Shown: positions 26,537 to 36,046, numbered from the stretch's first letter. The stretch: DNA of 64,000 bases from an uncultured Algibacter sp. (GCA_937958265.1 CALGNX010000017.1:62001-126000); one strand, 5' to 3'. Numbers and translations: made by a program. The notes: generated by a model not told the origin, from the sequence alone.

Positions 26537-27637
26537 TTAAAAACCAAATTTTAATTGTACACTAACTTTTTTACTAGTTTTTAATTTTTGTTTTTTTTCA
26601 GTATTTAAATTGGATATCGAAATACCTAATAGCCTTACAGAATTAGTTAATTTTTCTTTGTACAATAAATCTTTAGTAGTCTCTAAAATCAAATCCTTAT
26701 TACCCACGTAGTAAGGAAGAGTTTTACTTCGGGTTTGCAATGTAAAATCGCTGTATTTAATTTTTAAAGTTACGGTTTTTCCTGCTACTTTATTTTTTAA
26801 TAAACGCCGAGAAACCTCTTCGGCAATATGCTTTAATCGATCTAATAAAAATATCTCGGAAGATAAATTTTCACTAAACGTACATTCCGCAGCTAAACTT
26901 TTACGAGTGCGCTGCGGTTTTACTTCACTATTATGAACACCCCTTACCGTATTGTAATAATAACCTCCAGATTTACCAAAATTCTCCACTAAATAAGCTA
27001 GCGTTTTATGCTTTAAATCAAGCCCTGTATATATTCCTTTTTGATACATTTTATCTGCAGTTACCTTTCCTATACCATAAAACTTTCTAATATCCAAAAC
27101 TTCCAAAAATTGAATAACCGCTTCTGGATTTACTGTTTTTTGGCCATTAGGTTTATTATAATCACTCGCTACTTTAGCTATAAACTTGTTAATAGAAATT
27201 CCTGCAGAAGCCGTAATTCCAATATCTTGCAAAATACGCGCTCTAATTTCCTGAGCAATCATAGAGGCGCTAGGATTTCCTTTTTTGTTACTAGTAACAT
27301 CCAAATACGCTTCATCTAACGATAGCGGCTCAACCAAATCTGTATAATCATAAAATATTTTTCTAATTTTTTCAGAAATTTCGCGATAGCGTTCAAAATT
27401 AGGCTTTACAAAAATAAGATGTGGGCATAATTTCAAGGCTAAACTTCCAGACATTGCGCTTTTAACTCCAAATTTCCTAGCCTCATAACTAGCAGCACTT
27501 ACCACACCTCGATTACCTCCGCCACCAACAGCTATGGCTTTTCCCTTAAGGTACGGGTTGTCCAATTGCTCAACAGAAGCATAAAAAGCATCCATATCTA
27601 CATGAATAATTTTTCGTAAGGGTAAATTTGCAGACAT
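26537..27637 (-). CDS. dinB: DNA polymerase IV (Y-family)
   Basis: Translesion DNA polymerase. The 366 residues have the normal DinB length. Catalytic acids are visible: Asp14 in HVDMDAFYASVE, and Asp108-Glu109 in SLDEAYLDVT. The fingers motif SYEARKFGVKS (50-60) and a helix-hairpin-helix thumb (FYGIGKVTADKMYQKGIYT, about 180-198) follow, then the little-finger domain. There is no obvious C-terminal clamp-binding motif beyond the tail SVQLKFGF. No LexA-type operator was recognised upstream; about 100 bases separate it from the divergent CYTH gene. Confidence 0.95.
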   Translation of the reverse strand: MSANLPLRKIIHVDMDAFYASVEQLDNPYLKGKAIAVGGGGNRGVVSAASYEARKFGVKSAMSGSLALKLCPHLIFVKPNFERYREISEKIRKIFYDYTDLVEPLSLDEAYLDVTSNKKGNPSASMIAQEIRARILQDIGITASAGISINKFIAKVASDYNKPNGQKTVNPEAVIQFLEVLDIRKFYGIGKVTADKMYQKGIYTGLDLKHKTLAYLVENFGKSGGYYYNTVRGVHNSEVKPQRTRKSLAAECTFSENLSSEIFLLDRLKHIAEEVSRRLLKNKVAGKTVTLKIKYSDFTLQTRSKTLPYYVGNKDLILETTKDLLYKEKLTNSVRLLGISISNLNTEKKQKLKTSKKVSVQLKFGF

Positions 27638-27693
27638 AATGTAAATTTATAAATTCCCCAGAAGTACAGAATCAGAATTGATAATAATTACAG

Positions 27694-27701
27694 TAAATTT
27701 G
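27694..27701 (+). promoter_or_regulatory. Bacteroidota -7 box for the CYTH gene
   Basis: TAAATTTG fits TAnnTTTG, 39 bases before the ATG at 27740. Confidence 0.45.
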
Positions 27702-27739
27702 AAATATACAAAAAATTCCACTTTTTTATAACTAATACA

Positions 27740-28228
27740 ATGATAGAAATAGAGCGTAAATTTTTAGTAAAATCCGAAGATTTTAAAGCAGAAGCATTCA
27801 CATCTACTTCAATAAAGCAGGGATATTTAAACTCACACAAAGCAAGAACTGTAAGAGTTAGGCTTAAAGGCGAAAGAGGTTTTTTAACTATAAAAGGTGC
27901 CTCATCAAACAATGGGCTATCGCGCTTTGAATGGGAAAAAGAAATATCAAAAACAGAAGCTACGCAATTATTAAGCCTTTGTGAACCAGGAGCCATCGAT
28001 AAAATACGTTACGAAGTTAAAATGAAAGAACATATTTTTGAAATAGATGAATTTTTTGGAGAAAATATGGGCTTAATTATTGCTGAAATTGAATTAAACA
28101 CAGAAAATGAAGCATTTGAAAAACCGAAATGGCTAGGTAATGAAGTTACAGGTTTACCGAAGTATTATAATTCTCAATTAAGTAAAAAACCTTATAAAAC
28201 GTGGGTACAAAATGAGACCAACAAATAG
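27740..28228 (+). CDS. CYTH-domain triphosphate tunnel metalloenzyme
   Basis: The 162 residues begin with the ExExK signature (Glu3, Glu5, Lys7 in MIEIERKF) that defines the CYTH/TTM fold. Alternating charged residues for the tunnel follow: RTVRVRLKGERGFLTIKG, then RFEWEKEI, KIRYEV and FEIDEFFG, and AEIELNTE. Bacterial members of this size are usually inorganic triphosphatases that use Mg2+, less often adenylate cyclases. The exact substrate cannot be told from sequence. It lies 6 bases before the next gene, so they are probably one transcript. Confidence 0.88.
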   Translation: MIEIERKFLVKSEDFKAEAFTSTSIKQGYLNSHKARTVRVRLKGERGFLTIKGASSNNGLSRFEWEKEISKTEATQLLSLCEPGAIDKIRYEVKMKEHIFEIDEFFGENMGLIIAEIELNTENEAFEKPKWLGNEVTGLPKYYNSQLSKKPYKTWVQNETNK

Positions 28229-28234
28229 AACCTT

Positions 28235-28795
28235 ATGAGAAAAAAACTAATAATTTTATTAATTAGTACTGCATTATTTACTTGCAAAGAAAGACTAAAA
28301 GAAACGATTGTACCACATGAAGTAAATAAAACAGCTAACACATTAAAAAAAGTAAGCGATTCCACTACTAAGCCATTAAAAGATAATGTTTTAAAAGAAG
28401 CGACAAAGACAAGGCAACAAATAAAACAAGAATTAAACTTAAAAGGTTTTAAAACCTACGATTATATCGATAAAAAAACAAACGACACCATTTTAATACA
28501 ACAGTATTTTATGGCTATTTTAAAACGCGGATCTATTCGTGGATTAAACGAGGAAGAGGAAGAAGAACTTCAAAAGTTTCATGTAGCACATTTAAAAAAA
28601 ATATACAGATTAGGTTACGCAGATATTGCAGGCGCTTTTGGCGACGATGGGTATTACGGTGGGGTTACAATTTACAATGTACCAACATTAAAGATGGCCG
28701 ATAGCTTAGTAAAATCGAACCCTATGGTTGCCTCTGGCCGTTTAGAGATTGAAATACACCCATGGTGGGCACCAAAAGGATTTCACTTAAGATGA
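28235..28795 (+). CDS. YciI-like domain lipoprotein
   Basis: The 186 residues start with a lipoprotein signal (ALFTC, Cys17), then a charged linker (about 20-85). The C-terminal half (about 88-186) resembles the YciI family: QQYFMAILKRG, FHVAHLKKIYRLG, and GYYGGVTIYNVPTLKMADSL, then NPMVASGRLEIEIHPWW. YciI domains are usually small cytoplasmic proteins of unclear enzymatic role with a His-Asp pair, so a membrane-anchored version is uncommon. It is likely co-transcribed with the CYTH gene. Confidence 0.7.
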   Translation: MRKKLIILLISTALFTCKERLKETIVPHEVNKTANTLKKVSDSTTKPLKDNVLKEATKTRQQIKQELNLKGFKTYDYIDKKTNDTILIQQYFMAILKRGSIRGLNEEEEEELQKFHVAHLKKIYRLGYADIAGAFGDDGYYGGVTIYNVPTLKMADSLVKSNPMVASGRLEIEIHPWWAPKGFHLR

Positions 28796-29007
28796 TAAAA
28801 GAACTACGTACTACTTTACAAGAAAAATAAATTATAATTATAGAGCGCGTGTATTAATATTTTATTTTAACCATTAAGATAATATTAAAGAAGAAGAAAA
28901 AAGTAAGAACTGCAAAATAAAAATAAATTATGCTAGTTATAACTTAATACGAATTGATCTAATTTCAACTCAAACAACTAGATAATATATTAAAATTTCA
29001 CATATTT

Positions 29008-29493
29008 ATGAAAATTTATAAAACAAAAACACGTTACCTTTTATTATGTTTAATTTTAATAACCTGTATAACATCGTGTTCCAAAGATAACACTTCAGAA
29101 AATAATAAAAATTTAGAAACACTTTCCATTACAGACGAAATACTACAATTGGTAAACAAACACCGAGCAAGCATTGAACAACCTCCACTACTTGTAAATA
29201 TTCTAGCAAAACAACTTGCTGAAGAGCATACAGCATACATGATTAACGAAAAAGAAATTAGCCATTTTAATTTTAATAATAGAGCCAACATATTAATTAA
29301 CGAAGCAAACGCAATAAGCGTAGGTGAAAACGTAGCATATAAACAACAGTCTGCAAAAGCAGTTATGGAAGCTTGGCTAAATAGTGAAGACCATCGCAAA
29401 AATATTGAGGGAGATTTTACACACATTGGTATTGGTGTTTTAAAAAATAGTGCTGGCAATAACTATTTCACACAGATTTTCATTAAACTTTAA
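29008..29493 (+). CDS. CAP-domain (SCP/PR-1) lipoprotein
   Basis: The 161 residues start with a lipoprotein signal (CITSC, Cys24) and continue with a CAP domain (about 42-160). Recognisable motifs are LVNKHRAS, LAEEHTAYMINEKEISHFNF, VGENVAY, and AWLNSEDHRKNI followed by FTHIGIGV. The histidines in EEHTAY and EDHRKN are in the positions of the CAP cavity residues. CAP proteins in bacteria are of mixed or unknown function; lipid binding is known for some. The gene stands alone. Confidence 0.85.
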   Translation: MKIYKTKTRYLLLCLILITCITSCSKDNTSENNKNLETLSITDEILQLVNKHRASIEQPPLLVNILAKQLAEEHTAYMINEKEISHFNFNNRANILINEANAISVGENVAYKQQSAKAVMEAWLNSEDHRKNIEGDFTHIGIGVLKNSAGNNYFTQIFIKL

Positions 29494-29731
29494 TTACACA
29501 CTAAACCCATAGTATAAATTCAATCTTAAGCTTTTTAAACAAAAAAATAAGATTGATGTTCGCTAATTAAATAGATCTTTCTTTTAAAAGTTCACATTAA
29601 AATTTTAACCTTTATTACATTTTAAATTCTAATTTAAATTATATTTTTCTTTTTGGCGTTTCTTGTTTTATAACTTTAAAGTATTATATTGTAGTCACTT
29701 AATATTTTTTTAACAATAAAATACAACCCAA

Positions 29732-30667
29732 ATGAGTAAAAAAACCTACTACCTACTAGGTATTGCGCTCACAATTATTCTTGGTACAATTTTGTATTAT
29801 TTTTTATGTTGTAGCGCATGCTGTAACGAAGGAAAATGCAAAAACAAGCCTACTGAGACTAAGCGTGTCGTAAAACCAAAAATTGAAAATGCAGCTAAAA
29901 ATGCATTCAGTATTAAAGATGCTAATGGCAATTTTAGTATCAAAACAAACGATAATTTCAATTTTAAAACTTCTAATTTTTTAATTTTAAATCCAGTCTC
30001 AAAAAATGTTGAGAGTAGCACTTTAAAGCTGAAAGATTTTCTACTAGCTAATCCATTAAAAACTGTAGATATAACTGGCTTCTACAAAAATGATGAAACC
30101 AATAGTTCTGCATATCCAAACCTTGGAATAGCCCGTGCAAATAGTGTTAAAAATTATTTAGTTTTACATGGTATACCAGCAAAACAAATAGACACTTACG
30201 GATCCTTAAACAAGGTAATAGCACCAGATAAAAACAACACTTTATTTGGCCCTATAAAATTTGATATTCTAACAACAGATGCTTCAGACACTTCTGCACT
30301 AGATGCTTTAAAAATAGCTTGTAATACTATTAAAGAAAATCCATTAGTACTACATTTTAAAACCGGACAATCATCTATTAATTTAACTTCAGACCAACGC
30401 AAAAAACTAGCTGATATTTCTCATTGTGTAGACAAACTAGGCGTAAAAATGCAAGTTATTGGGCATACAGATAACGTTGGAAACTCTAAAAACAATGTTG
30501 TTCTTGGACAAAAGCGCGCCAATTTTGCTAAAGATTACTTAACTAGAAATGGTATTTTAGAAAGTAATATAGAAACCTCCTCACAAGGGCCTCATGTTCC
30601 TATCGCAGATAATGAAACAGAAGTAGGCAGAGCAAAAAACAGAAGAACAGTAATTACAATTAACTAA
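29732..30667 (+). CDS. Membrane-anchored OmpA-domain protein with a juxtamembrane cysteine cluster
   Basis: The 311 residues begin with a membrane helix (about 6-25) directly followed by five cysteines in eleven residues (26, 27, 30, 31 and 36). There is no lipobox, so it is probably anchored by the helix. Two OmpA-like modules follow: a divergent one (about 85-185, with ANPLKTVDITGFYKND and ARANSVKNYLVLHGIP), and a canonical one (about 205-311, with VIGHTDNVGNSKNN and LGQKRANFAKDYL, and GRAKNRRTVI). OmpA modules bind peptidoglycan. The next gene starts 18 bases later and is probably its partner. Confidence 0.82.
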   Translation: MSKKTYYLLGIALTIILGTILYYFLCCSACCNEGKCKNKPTETKRVVKPKIENAAKNAFSIKDANGNFSIKTNDNFNFKTSNFLILNPVSKNVESSTLKLKDFLLANPLKTVDITGFYKNDETNSSAYPNLGIARANSVKNYLVLHGIPAKQIDTYGSLNKVIAPDKNNTLFGPIKFDILTTDASDTSALDALKIACNTIKENPLVLHFKTGQSSINLTSDQRKKLADISHCVDKLGVKMQVIGHTDNVGNSKNNVVLGQKRANFAKDYLTRNGILESNIETSSQGPHVPIADNETEVGRAKNRRTVITIN

Positions 30668-30685
30668 AAACTAAAATTTAAAATT

Positions 30686-31297
30686 ATGAATTGGTGTATA
30701 TTAATCCCATTAATAGTCGGTATCATTTGTGCAATATTAGGTTATCTATTACGCAAATTTTTAGGTCATGAAAATAGTGACGAATGCAACCAAAAAATTG
30801 CAAAAATAGAAGCAGAATTAGAAGCCTGTAGGCGCTCAAAAACCAATTTAGAAAGTGATTTAAAATCGACAAAGGCGACTTTAGATTCTTCTTCTTTATT
30901 AGCAGTAACAAAAACAACAGCAACAGCGAAAACTGTATCTTTAACTCCTGAAAAAATACTTACTACAGCAACCACAGCAAAGCCAAGTACAGTATTATCA
31001 ATTTTTAATGTGGATGACGCTAAAGCTGCACTAGGAAAAAAAATTAAAGAGAACGATTTAACAGTAGTTGAGGGTATTGGCCCAAAAATTCAAGGTCTAT
31101 TTCATGCACACGATATAAAAACATGGAAGGCACTATCAGAGTGTAGTGTTGAAAAATGTCAAACCGTGTTGGATTCTGGGGGAGAACGTTATAAAATTCA
31201 TAGACCAGGAACATGGCCAAAACAGGCAGAAATGGCGCATAAAGGTAAATGGAAAGACTTGTCTGAATGGCAAGATAAATTAGATGGTGGTAAATAA
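30686..31297 (+). CDS. Membrane-anchored coiled-coil protein with a C-terminal helix-hairpin-helix domain
   Basis: The 203 residues contain an N-terminal membrane helix (about 4-25), a coiled coil (about 30-75), a Thr/Ala-rich linker (75-110) and a helix-hairpin-helix-like domain (about 125-203). The core is LTVVEGIGPKIQGLFHAHDI, then TWKALSECSVEKCQ, TWPKQAEMAHKGKW and a final LDGGK. I recall this C-terminal domain as an extension fused to ribosomal protein L21 in Bacteroidota and to NuoE-like proteins elsewhere. Here it is tethered to a membrane. It is in one unit with the OmpA protein before it and ends at a strong terminator. Function unknown. Confidence 0.75.
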   Translation: MNWCILIPLIVGIICAILGYLLRKFLGHENSDECNQKIAKIEAELEACRRSKTNLESDLKSTKATLDSSSLLAVTKTTATAKTVSLTPEKILTTATTAKPSTVLSIFNVDDAKAALGKKIKENDLTVVEGIGPKIQGLFHAHDIKTWKALSECSVEKCQTVLDSGGERYKIHRPGTWPKQAEMAHKGKWKDLSEWQDKLDGGK

Positions 31298-31319
31298 ATC
31301 TTTAAATTAATAACCAATA

Positions 31320-31355
31320 AAAAAACCGCTTCAAGTTTTGAAGCGGTTTTTTTTT
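31320..31355 (+). terminator. Terminator after the OmpA/HhH pair
   Basis: Stem AACCGCTTCAA/TTGAAGCGGTT with a 3-base loop (core arms 31326-31334 and 31338-31346), followed by nine T. It begins 23 bases after the stop. Confidence 0.92.
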
Positions 31356-31557
31356 ATGCTAAACAATTAAAAGACTGAAACATTTATCTAACTAGTAGAA
31401 TTATTAAACAATTTAGATAAAACCCAATACAAATGAGTCTGTTATTTAAAATTTAAAATAATCAGAAGTAGTATAAACACACTTTCTTAAGTAAAACGGC
31501 AAACGCACCATATTCAGCCTTAAAACATAACATATCACGTATTAATTAATACATTTT

Positions 31558-32775
31558 TTACCATTTCTTTATTTGAAACTGATTGTCTTTTGGACTTGCA
31601 GTTCTTCTACCTTCTACTTGATCCCAAAAGTAACCACTATTCATAAGTTGTTTTATACGTGCATTGGAAGTTGAAGCAGAAGCAGAAACTCTACCTGTCT
31701 TGGATCTTCTTCTAAAAAAATCTAACTTTACTTCTTTTGGAGCCCTAAAACTCATAGACCAAAAGTAGTTGTGACGCACATAAACATGCTTATTTACAAG
31801 GTCAAAACCATTTAAATACCAAGGCCTAAAACTCTGAAAAGCAACCTCCTGCTTTAAATCATCATTATTATCACCCAACCCCAAATTCAAAATTGCCGAA
31901 GATTTATACCAAGTAATAGCTGTATTATTATCTTCCTTTATTTCTTTTATGTAGAATCTTACACGTTCGCCTGTCCAATCTTTATTTCCATCATTATTAA
32001 AATCTGCTAAAAACGCTTTAGCGCCTCTACTCCAAAACGGATCTAGCAATTCTATTCTATTTGGCATTAAAGAGCGCTTTAATTTTCCGTTTTTAACAGC
32101 TTCGTTCATAAGATAACTAACACTAACAGCCAATTGACTACCTAGAGAATGGCCAACTATACGTATATTATTACTAGAATTTTTTGACAAAACAGATTTA
32201 AGTTGATTAAAAGCAATAGTAGAAAGATTATATTTTGGCGATTTTAAGTTAGAGTATTTACCATTTTTTAACCGGTACCGCATTTTTTTTGCACCTTTTA
32301 CACTCCATATTTTCGCTTCTGCATCGGTAACTTTATTTTCATCACCAAATTGATTCCAATAAAAAATGGCAACGTTCCAACCCTTATTTTTCCAAGCAGA
32401 TATCGTATTTAAGTTCAAATCTAAACGATCGTTATTAATCTGAAAATTTTCTCTTTTGTAGTTGTTTTTCGAGCTTCCCTGCGCCCAACCATGAAAATAA
32501 ACTACCGTTGGTTTTGTGGGATCATACAAGTTTACAGGAACATCAATAGCGCGATTTTTAGATTCATTAAACCCTTTAAAAGACTCATTATTGGCGTTAA
32601 ACCAATATATGCCATAATCTAAAAAATCACTACTATTCATATCAGATTTAGAGCGCTCTGCAACATTTATATTTTCTAAGTCTTGTTCTATAATTAAATG
32701 CTCTATTGGCTGTGTCGAGCAACTAGATAAAAACAAAAGACATAAACAAAAAAAAATTAAATTGAACTTTCCCAT
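31558..32775 (-). CDS. Lipase-like alpha/beta-hydrolase lipoprotein
   Basis: The 405 residues start with a lipoprotein signal (LSSC, Cys19). The body resembles pancreatic-type (vitellogenin-like) lipases: an oxyanion segment TVVYFHGWAQGSS (about 89-101), the nucleophile elbow IVGHSLGSQLA (about 207-217), and the acid in NRIELLDPFW. The catalytic His is one of those in VNKHVYVRHNYFW. A calcium-loop-like DFNNDGNKDW lies after the acid. The tail (about 355-405) is basic and Ser-rich. It should act at the cell surface or in the periplasm on an ester substrate, which is not identifiable. Monocistronic; no clear terminator or promoter. Confidence 0.75.
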   Translation of the reverse strand: MGKFNLIFFCLCLLFLSSCSTQPIEHLIIEQDLENINVAERSKSDMNSSDFLDYGIYWFNANNESFKGFNESKNRAIDVPVNLYDPTKPTVVYFHGWAQGSSKNNYKRENFQINNDRLDLNLNTISAWKNKGWNVAIFYWNQFGDENKVTDAEAKIWSVKGAKKMRYRLKNGKYSNLKSPKYNLSTIAFNQLKSVLSKNSSNNIRIVGHSLGSQLAVSVSYLMNEAVKNGKLKRSLMPNRIELLDPFWSRGAKAFLADFNNDGNKDWTGERVRFYIKEIKEDNNTAITWYKSSAILNLGLGDNNDDLKQEVAFQSFRPWYLNGFDLVNKHVYVRHNYFWSMSFRAPKEVKLDFFRRRSKTGRVSASASTSNARIKQLMNSGYFWDQVEGRRTASPKDNQFQIKKW

Positions 32776-33177
32776 ATTCGAAAAAAATTATATTATTATT
32801 AAAATTCATTGAAAAAATCAAAAATAACAATTAAGCATCATCTCTATTAACTAATTTAAAATTTTAATTTCCTTATTTAAAATTTTATTTTTTAAATATT
32901 AACATAATGTATTAATACTCACTAGTAGATACTTTAGGTAATACCTACTAATAAATCCTTTAAAAACAGGATATTATTTTTTTTTTAAAAGTTACGGTAA
33001 TTTTACTACTATTACTACTACTACTTTAAATACGGCGTTAATAATAACTAAATTCGTATTTCTAGATGTCTACTATTAGTAAAAATTTTGTTGAAATTCT
33101 GTTTTACTAAGACTGTTTTGTACCAGATTTTATAAGAAAATAAAATATATGCTTATTCAATACCTTTAATACCGTCG
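32776..33177. other. Non-coding stretch between two minus-strand genes
   Basis: About 400 AT-rich bases. The only feature is a short trinucleotide run, (ACT)2-ATT-(ACT)4, at 33005-33025. It probably contains the lipase promoter. Confidence 0.4.
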
Positions 33178-34068
33178 TTATCTATCAGCTACCATAGATT
33201 TTGATTTAGGATTAACATAGGTTACCAATATCTCTACTCGCCGATCTAATTGAGGATCGCCACCTAGTGGAAACTTTCTTCGCATGCCCACATGTCGCAT
33301 ACGTTTTTTATTAATGCCCTTAATGGCAAAATAATCAAAAACATATTTTGCTCTGGCCTCAGATAAGTTTCTTTTTTTAGTTTTTCTATTTATTGCATCT
33401 CGGGTATATTGCGTACAGCACACGTGACCTTGTATTGTAAAATAAATATCTTTACGTTTTTTAAGTGCTTTGGCTATAGATTCTAATATTTTTTTCGAAC
33501 CCGGTGTAACGGAAGCATACCCTGTTTTAAATAATATATTTTTAAACAAAATTTTATCTCCCTTATTAGCATACAGAATAAGGTCTTCTACACTTTTTTC
33601 TATATTTTCTTTAGGCTTAAGTATCGTGTCAATAACTTTTTTCGAAATAACAGGTTTAGCTTTTTTATAGTTAACTATAACCTCTACCTTTCTATTTAAA
33701 CCACGAATATTTAGTAAATTTTCTTCTTCTATAATCTTTAATAATATTTCGCCTTTGCCATCTACATTAGTAATTAAAGATTCATTAATATTATTTTTAG
33801 AAAAAATAGATTTTATAGCATTAGCTCTTTGTTTAGAAAGGTTTAAATTATAAGTATCTGCGCCTCTGTCATCACAAAAACCAAAAATAGAAATAGATTC
33901 AATTTCTTTGTTTTTTAGTGTTGATATGAATAATAATAAGCGATTTTTCTCTGTATTGGGCACTTCAAATTTATCTGTATCAAAATAAACAACTTGCGTT
34001 AAATCCTTTTGAGAAAAGGAGAAAGCACTATAAAATGTAATTAGTATACATGCTAATATTTTAGACAT
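33178..34068 (-). CDS. Periplasmic protein with two OmpA-like modules
   Basis: The 296 residues have a cleavable signal peptide (1-19) and two OmpA-like modules. The first is at about 22-135 (VVYFDTDKFEV, SISIFGFCDDRGADTYNLNL, and LNRKVEVIV). The second is at about 165-290 (ILFKTGYASVTPGSKKIL, FTIQGHVCCTQYTRDA, and LDRRVEILVTYV). Both carry the Asp/Arg positions used for peptidoglycan binding, though the second has CCTQY where most have a TD pair. There is no beta-barrel domain. It is distinct from the OmpA protein at 29.7 kb, but shares the twin-module plan. Confidence 0.8.
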   Translation of the reverse strand: MSKILACILITFYSAFSFSQKDLTQVVYFDTDKFEVPNTEKNRLLLFISTLKNKEIESISIFGFCDDRGADTYNLNLSKQRANAIKSIFSKNNINESLITNVDGKGEILLKIIEEENLLNIRGLNRKVEVIVNYKKAKPVISKKVIDTILKPKENIEKSVEDLILYANKGDKILFKNILFKTGYASVTPGSKKILESIAKALKKRKDIYFTIQGHVCCTQYTRDAINRKTKKRNLSEARAKYVFDYFAIKGINKKRMRHVGMRRKFPLGGDPQLDRRVEILVTYVNPKSKSMVADR

Positions 34069-34161
34069 AAGTAGAAGTTTGATCTTTAATAAATTACAAT
34101 TTTTAAATAATTTTAAACTTAGGGCTTGTTATAATTAAATTATTTACCGCATCATTAACTA

Positions 34162-35796
34162 CTATTTCAAATAACCTTTGTAGGTTAATGGACTGTTAAG
34201 AATAGCGGTCGCCTTTTTAATTTCAGGGTCGTGTGTTTCTAAATATTCGTATAAACCTTCCCTGTAAACATAGCGTTTTACAATATTTTTTGTTAACAAC
34301 TCTAATAAGAAATCTTTATTTTCGTCAATAACACTTGTTTTAGCTAACTTTAAATTTGAGATTAAAGTATTGAAATCGTTTTCAATATTATCATTTAATT
34401 CTTCTTTTTCAGCGGTTTTAAAAGCTTTTTTAAGGGCTTTTTCAGTTTCTGTCTCAAAAGAAAACTTATTTATTTTTAAAAATGTTTTAAACGCTGCAAA
34501 GTCTGTATTTGTTAATTTAAAGCTTTTAATATCTTTTACAGCATGGTTATAATAATAATTGGTTGCATAATCAAAAATTAAATTATTATTGATGATAGCA
34601 GTAGTGATAGGGGAAATTTTATAAGACCCAACCCTTTCGTCTGGCAATACACCGCCACCGTCAAAAACTTCTCTACCGTTTTTAGTTTTAAAAGCGTTAT
34701 AATTTTCCTGCCTTACTTTAACTGCTTCGCCTTTTTCGTTTCTATTCCAATAATCTAAAGCTTGTATGCAACGACCTGAAGGGGTATAATAACGTGATAT
34801 AGTAATTTTAACTTGCGTTCCATACGTTAAAATTTTTGGACGCTGTACCAGGCCTTTTCCAAAACTTCTAGAACCCACAATTACCGCACGATCTAGATCT
34901 TGGAGTGCTCCAGAAACAATTTCGCTTGCTGATGCACTTCGACCGTTTATAAGAATAACTAAAGGTATTTCAGTATCAATAGGCTCGTTTCGTGTAAGAT
35001 AAGTGCGGTTATATTTTTTAACTTTAGATTTTGTTGTAACTACTAATTGCCCTTTCGGAACAAATAAATTAACAATATTTATAGCTTCGCTAAGTAAACC
35101 TCCTGGGTTACCTCGCAAATCTAAAACAATACGTTCTGCACCTTGAGCTTTTAAATCGCGTAGTGCATAATTAGTTTCTGATGATGCTTTTCGGTTAAAT
35201 TTACTAAGTACAATATATCCTGTTTTAGGATTTATTAATGAGAAATAAGGTACTGCTTTTATTTCCACCTCGGTACGTTTTATAAGCGCTGTTTTTGTTT
35301 TCCCCTGGCGGATGTATGTGACTTCTATAGTAGAATTTGCAGCGCCCCTAAGTAAATCACCTGCATAATCGTCATAATCTTTAATAAGAAGGTTGCCTAC
35401 TTTAATAATTGCGTCGCCAGCTTTTAAACCTGCCTTGTCTGCTGGGTAATTTTTATAAGGCTCAACTACTATTAATTTATCTTTAAACGTTTTAATTTTT
35501 GCACCAATTCCTGTATAATCTCCAGTATTATTTATTCTAGCAGCTTCAACATCTTGCTCATTCATAAATTTAGTATATGGATCTAAATCTGCTAGCATAT
35601 TTTTTATTGCAGTATCCATTAAATCACCAGGATTTGTTTCATCCACATAATTCATGTTCAACTCTTTAAATAATGTGGTAAAGATTTCGATTTGCTTAGC
35701 AATCTCAAAAAAATCATTTTTAAAAGCAGTGGTTGAAAAAAATATAATACTTGCTAATACAGGTAATATAATTCTCTTTTTTAATATATTTTTCAT
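34162..35796 (-). CDS. S41 family C-terminal processing peptidase
   Basis: Periplasmic serine protease of the CtpA/Prc type. The 544 residues have a signal peptide (about 1-25), a PDZ domain (about 90-165, TGIGAKI ... DKAGLKAGDAIIKVG) and the S41 core (about 170-370). The Ser/Lys dyad is present: the serine in NGRSASASEIVSGALQD (about 287-291) and Lys314 in SRSFGKGLVQ. The C-terminal helical region to 544 is typical of flavobacterial members. Located 250 bases after rnpA on the same strand, a common neighbour in flavobacteria. Confidence 0.92.
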   Translation of the reverse strand: MKNILKKRIILPVLASIIFFSTTAFKNDFFEIAKQIEIFTTLFKELNMNYVDETNPGDLMDTAIKNMLADLDPYTKFMNEQDVEAARINNTGDYTGIGAKIKTFKDKLIVVEPYKNYPADKAGLKAGDAIIKVGNLLIKDYDDYAGDLLRGAANSTIEVTYIRQGKTKTALIKRTEVEIKAVPYFSLINPKTGYIVLSKFNRKASSETNYALRDLKAQGAERIVLDLRGNPGGLLSEAINIVNLFVPKGQLVVTTKSKVKKYNRTYLTRNEPIDTEIPLVILINGRSASASEIVSGALQDLDRAVIVGSRSFGKGLVQRPKILTYGTQVKITISRYYTPSGRCIQALDYWNRNEKGEAVKVRQENYNAFKTKNGREVFDGGGVLPDERVGSYKISPITTAIINNNLIFDYATNYYYNHAVKDIKSFKLTNTDFAAFKTFLKINKFSFETETEKALKKAFKTAEKEELNDNIENDFNTLISNLKLAKTSVIDENKDFLLELLTKNIVKRYVYREGLYEYLETHDPEIKKATAILNSPLTYKGYLK

Positions 35797-36046
35797 GCGT
35801 TAGTATTTATCTAATTTATGTTAATAGCACTACTTTTTTTTACAATTTGTTTTAAATAAACATTATCTAAGCGTCTTTTAGAATAAATTTTACTAAGTGC
35901 TTTTAAAAAGTAATTACACCTTTATTATGGCAAACTAAATTTAACTATTTAGGGCTAGCAATACTATATATTTCCTTTAAGTATAACAATGTAATAACAA
36001 GCGCCACCTTAAATATATTAAAAGCTAAGGACAAACAATTGAACAT

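Noticed and set aside
29520-29556. Weak hairpin TCAATCTTA/TAAGATTGA after the CAP-domain gene
   Set aside because: The 19-base loop and missing T-run make it a poor terminator; stem is AT-rich.
33005-33025. ACT trinucleotide run
   Set aside because: Only about seven units with one interruption and no gene at the spot; likely chance in low-complexity DNA.
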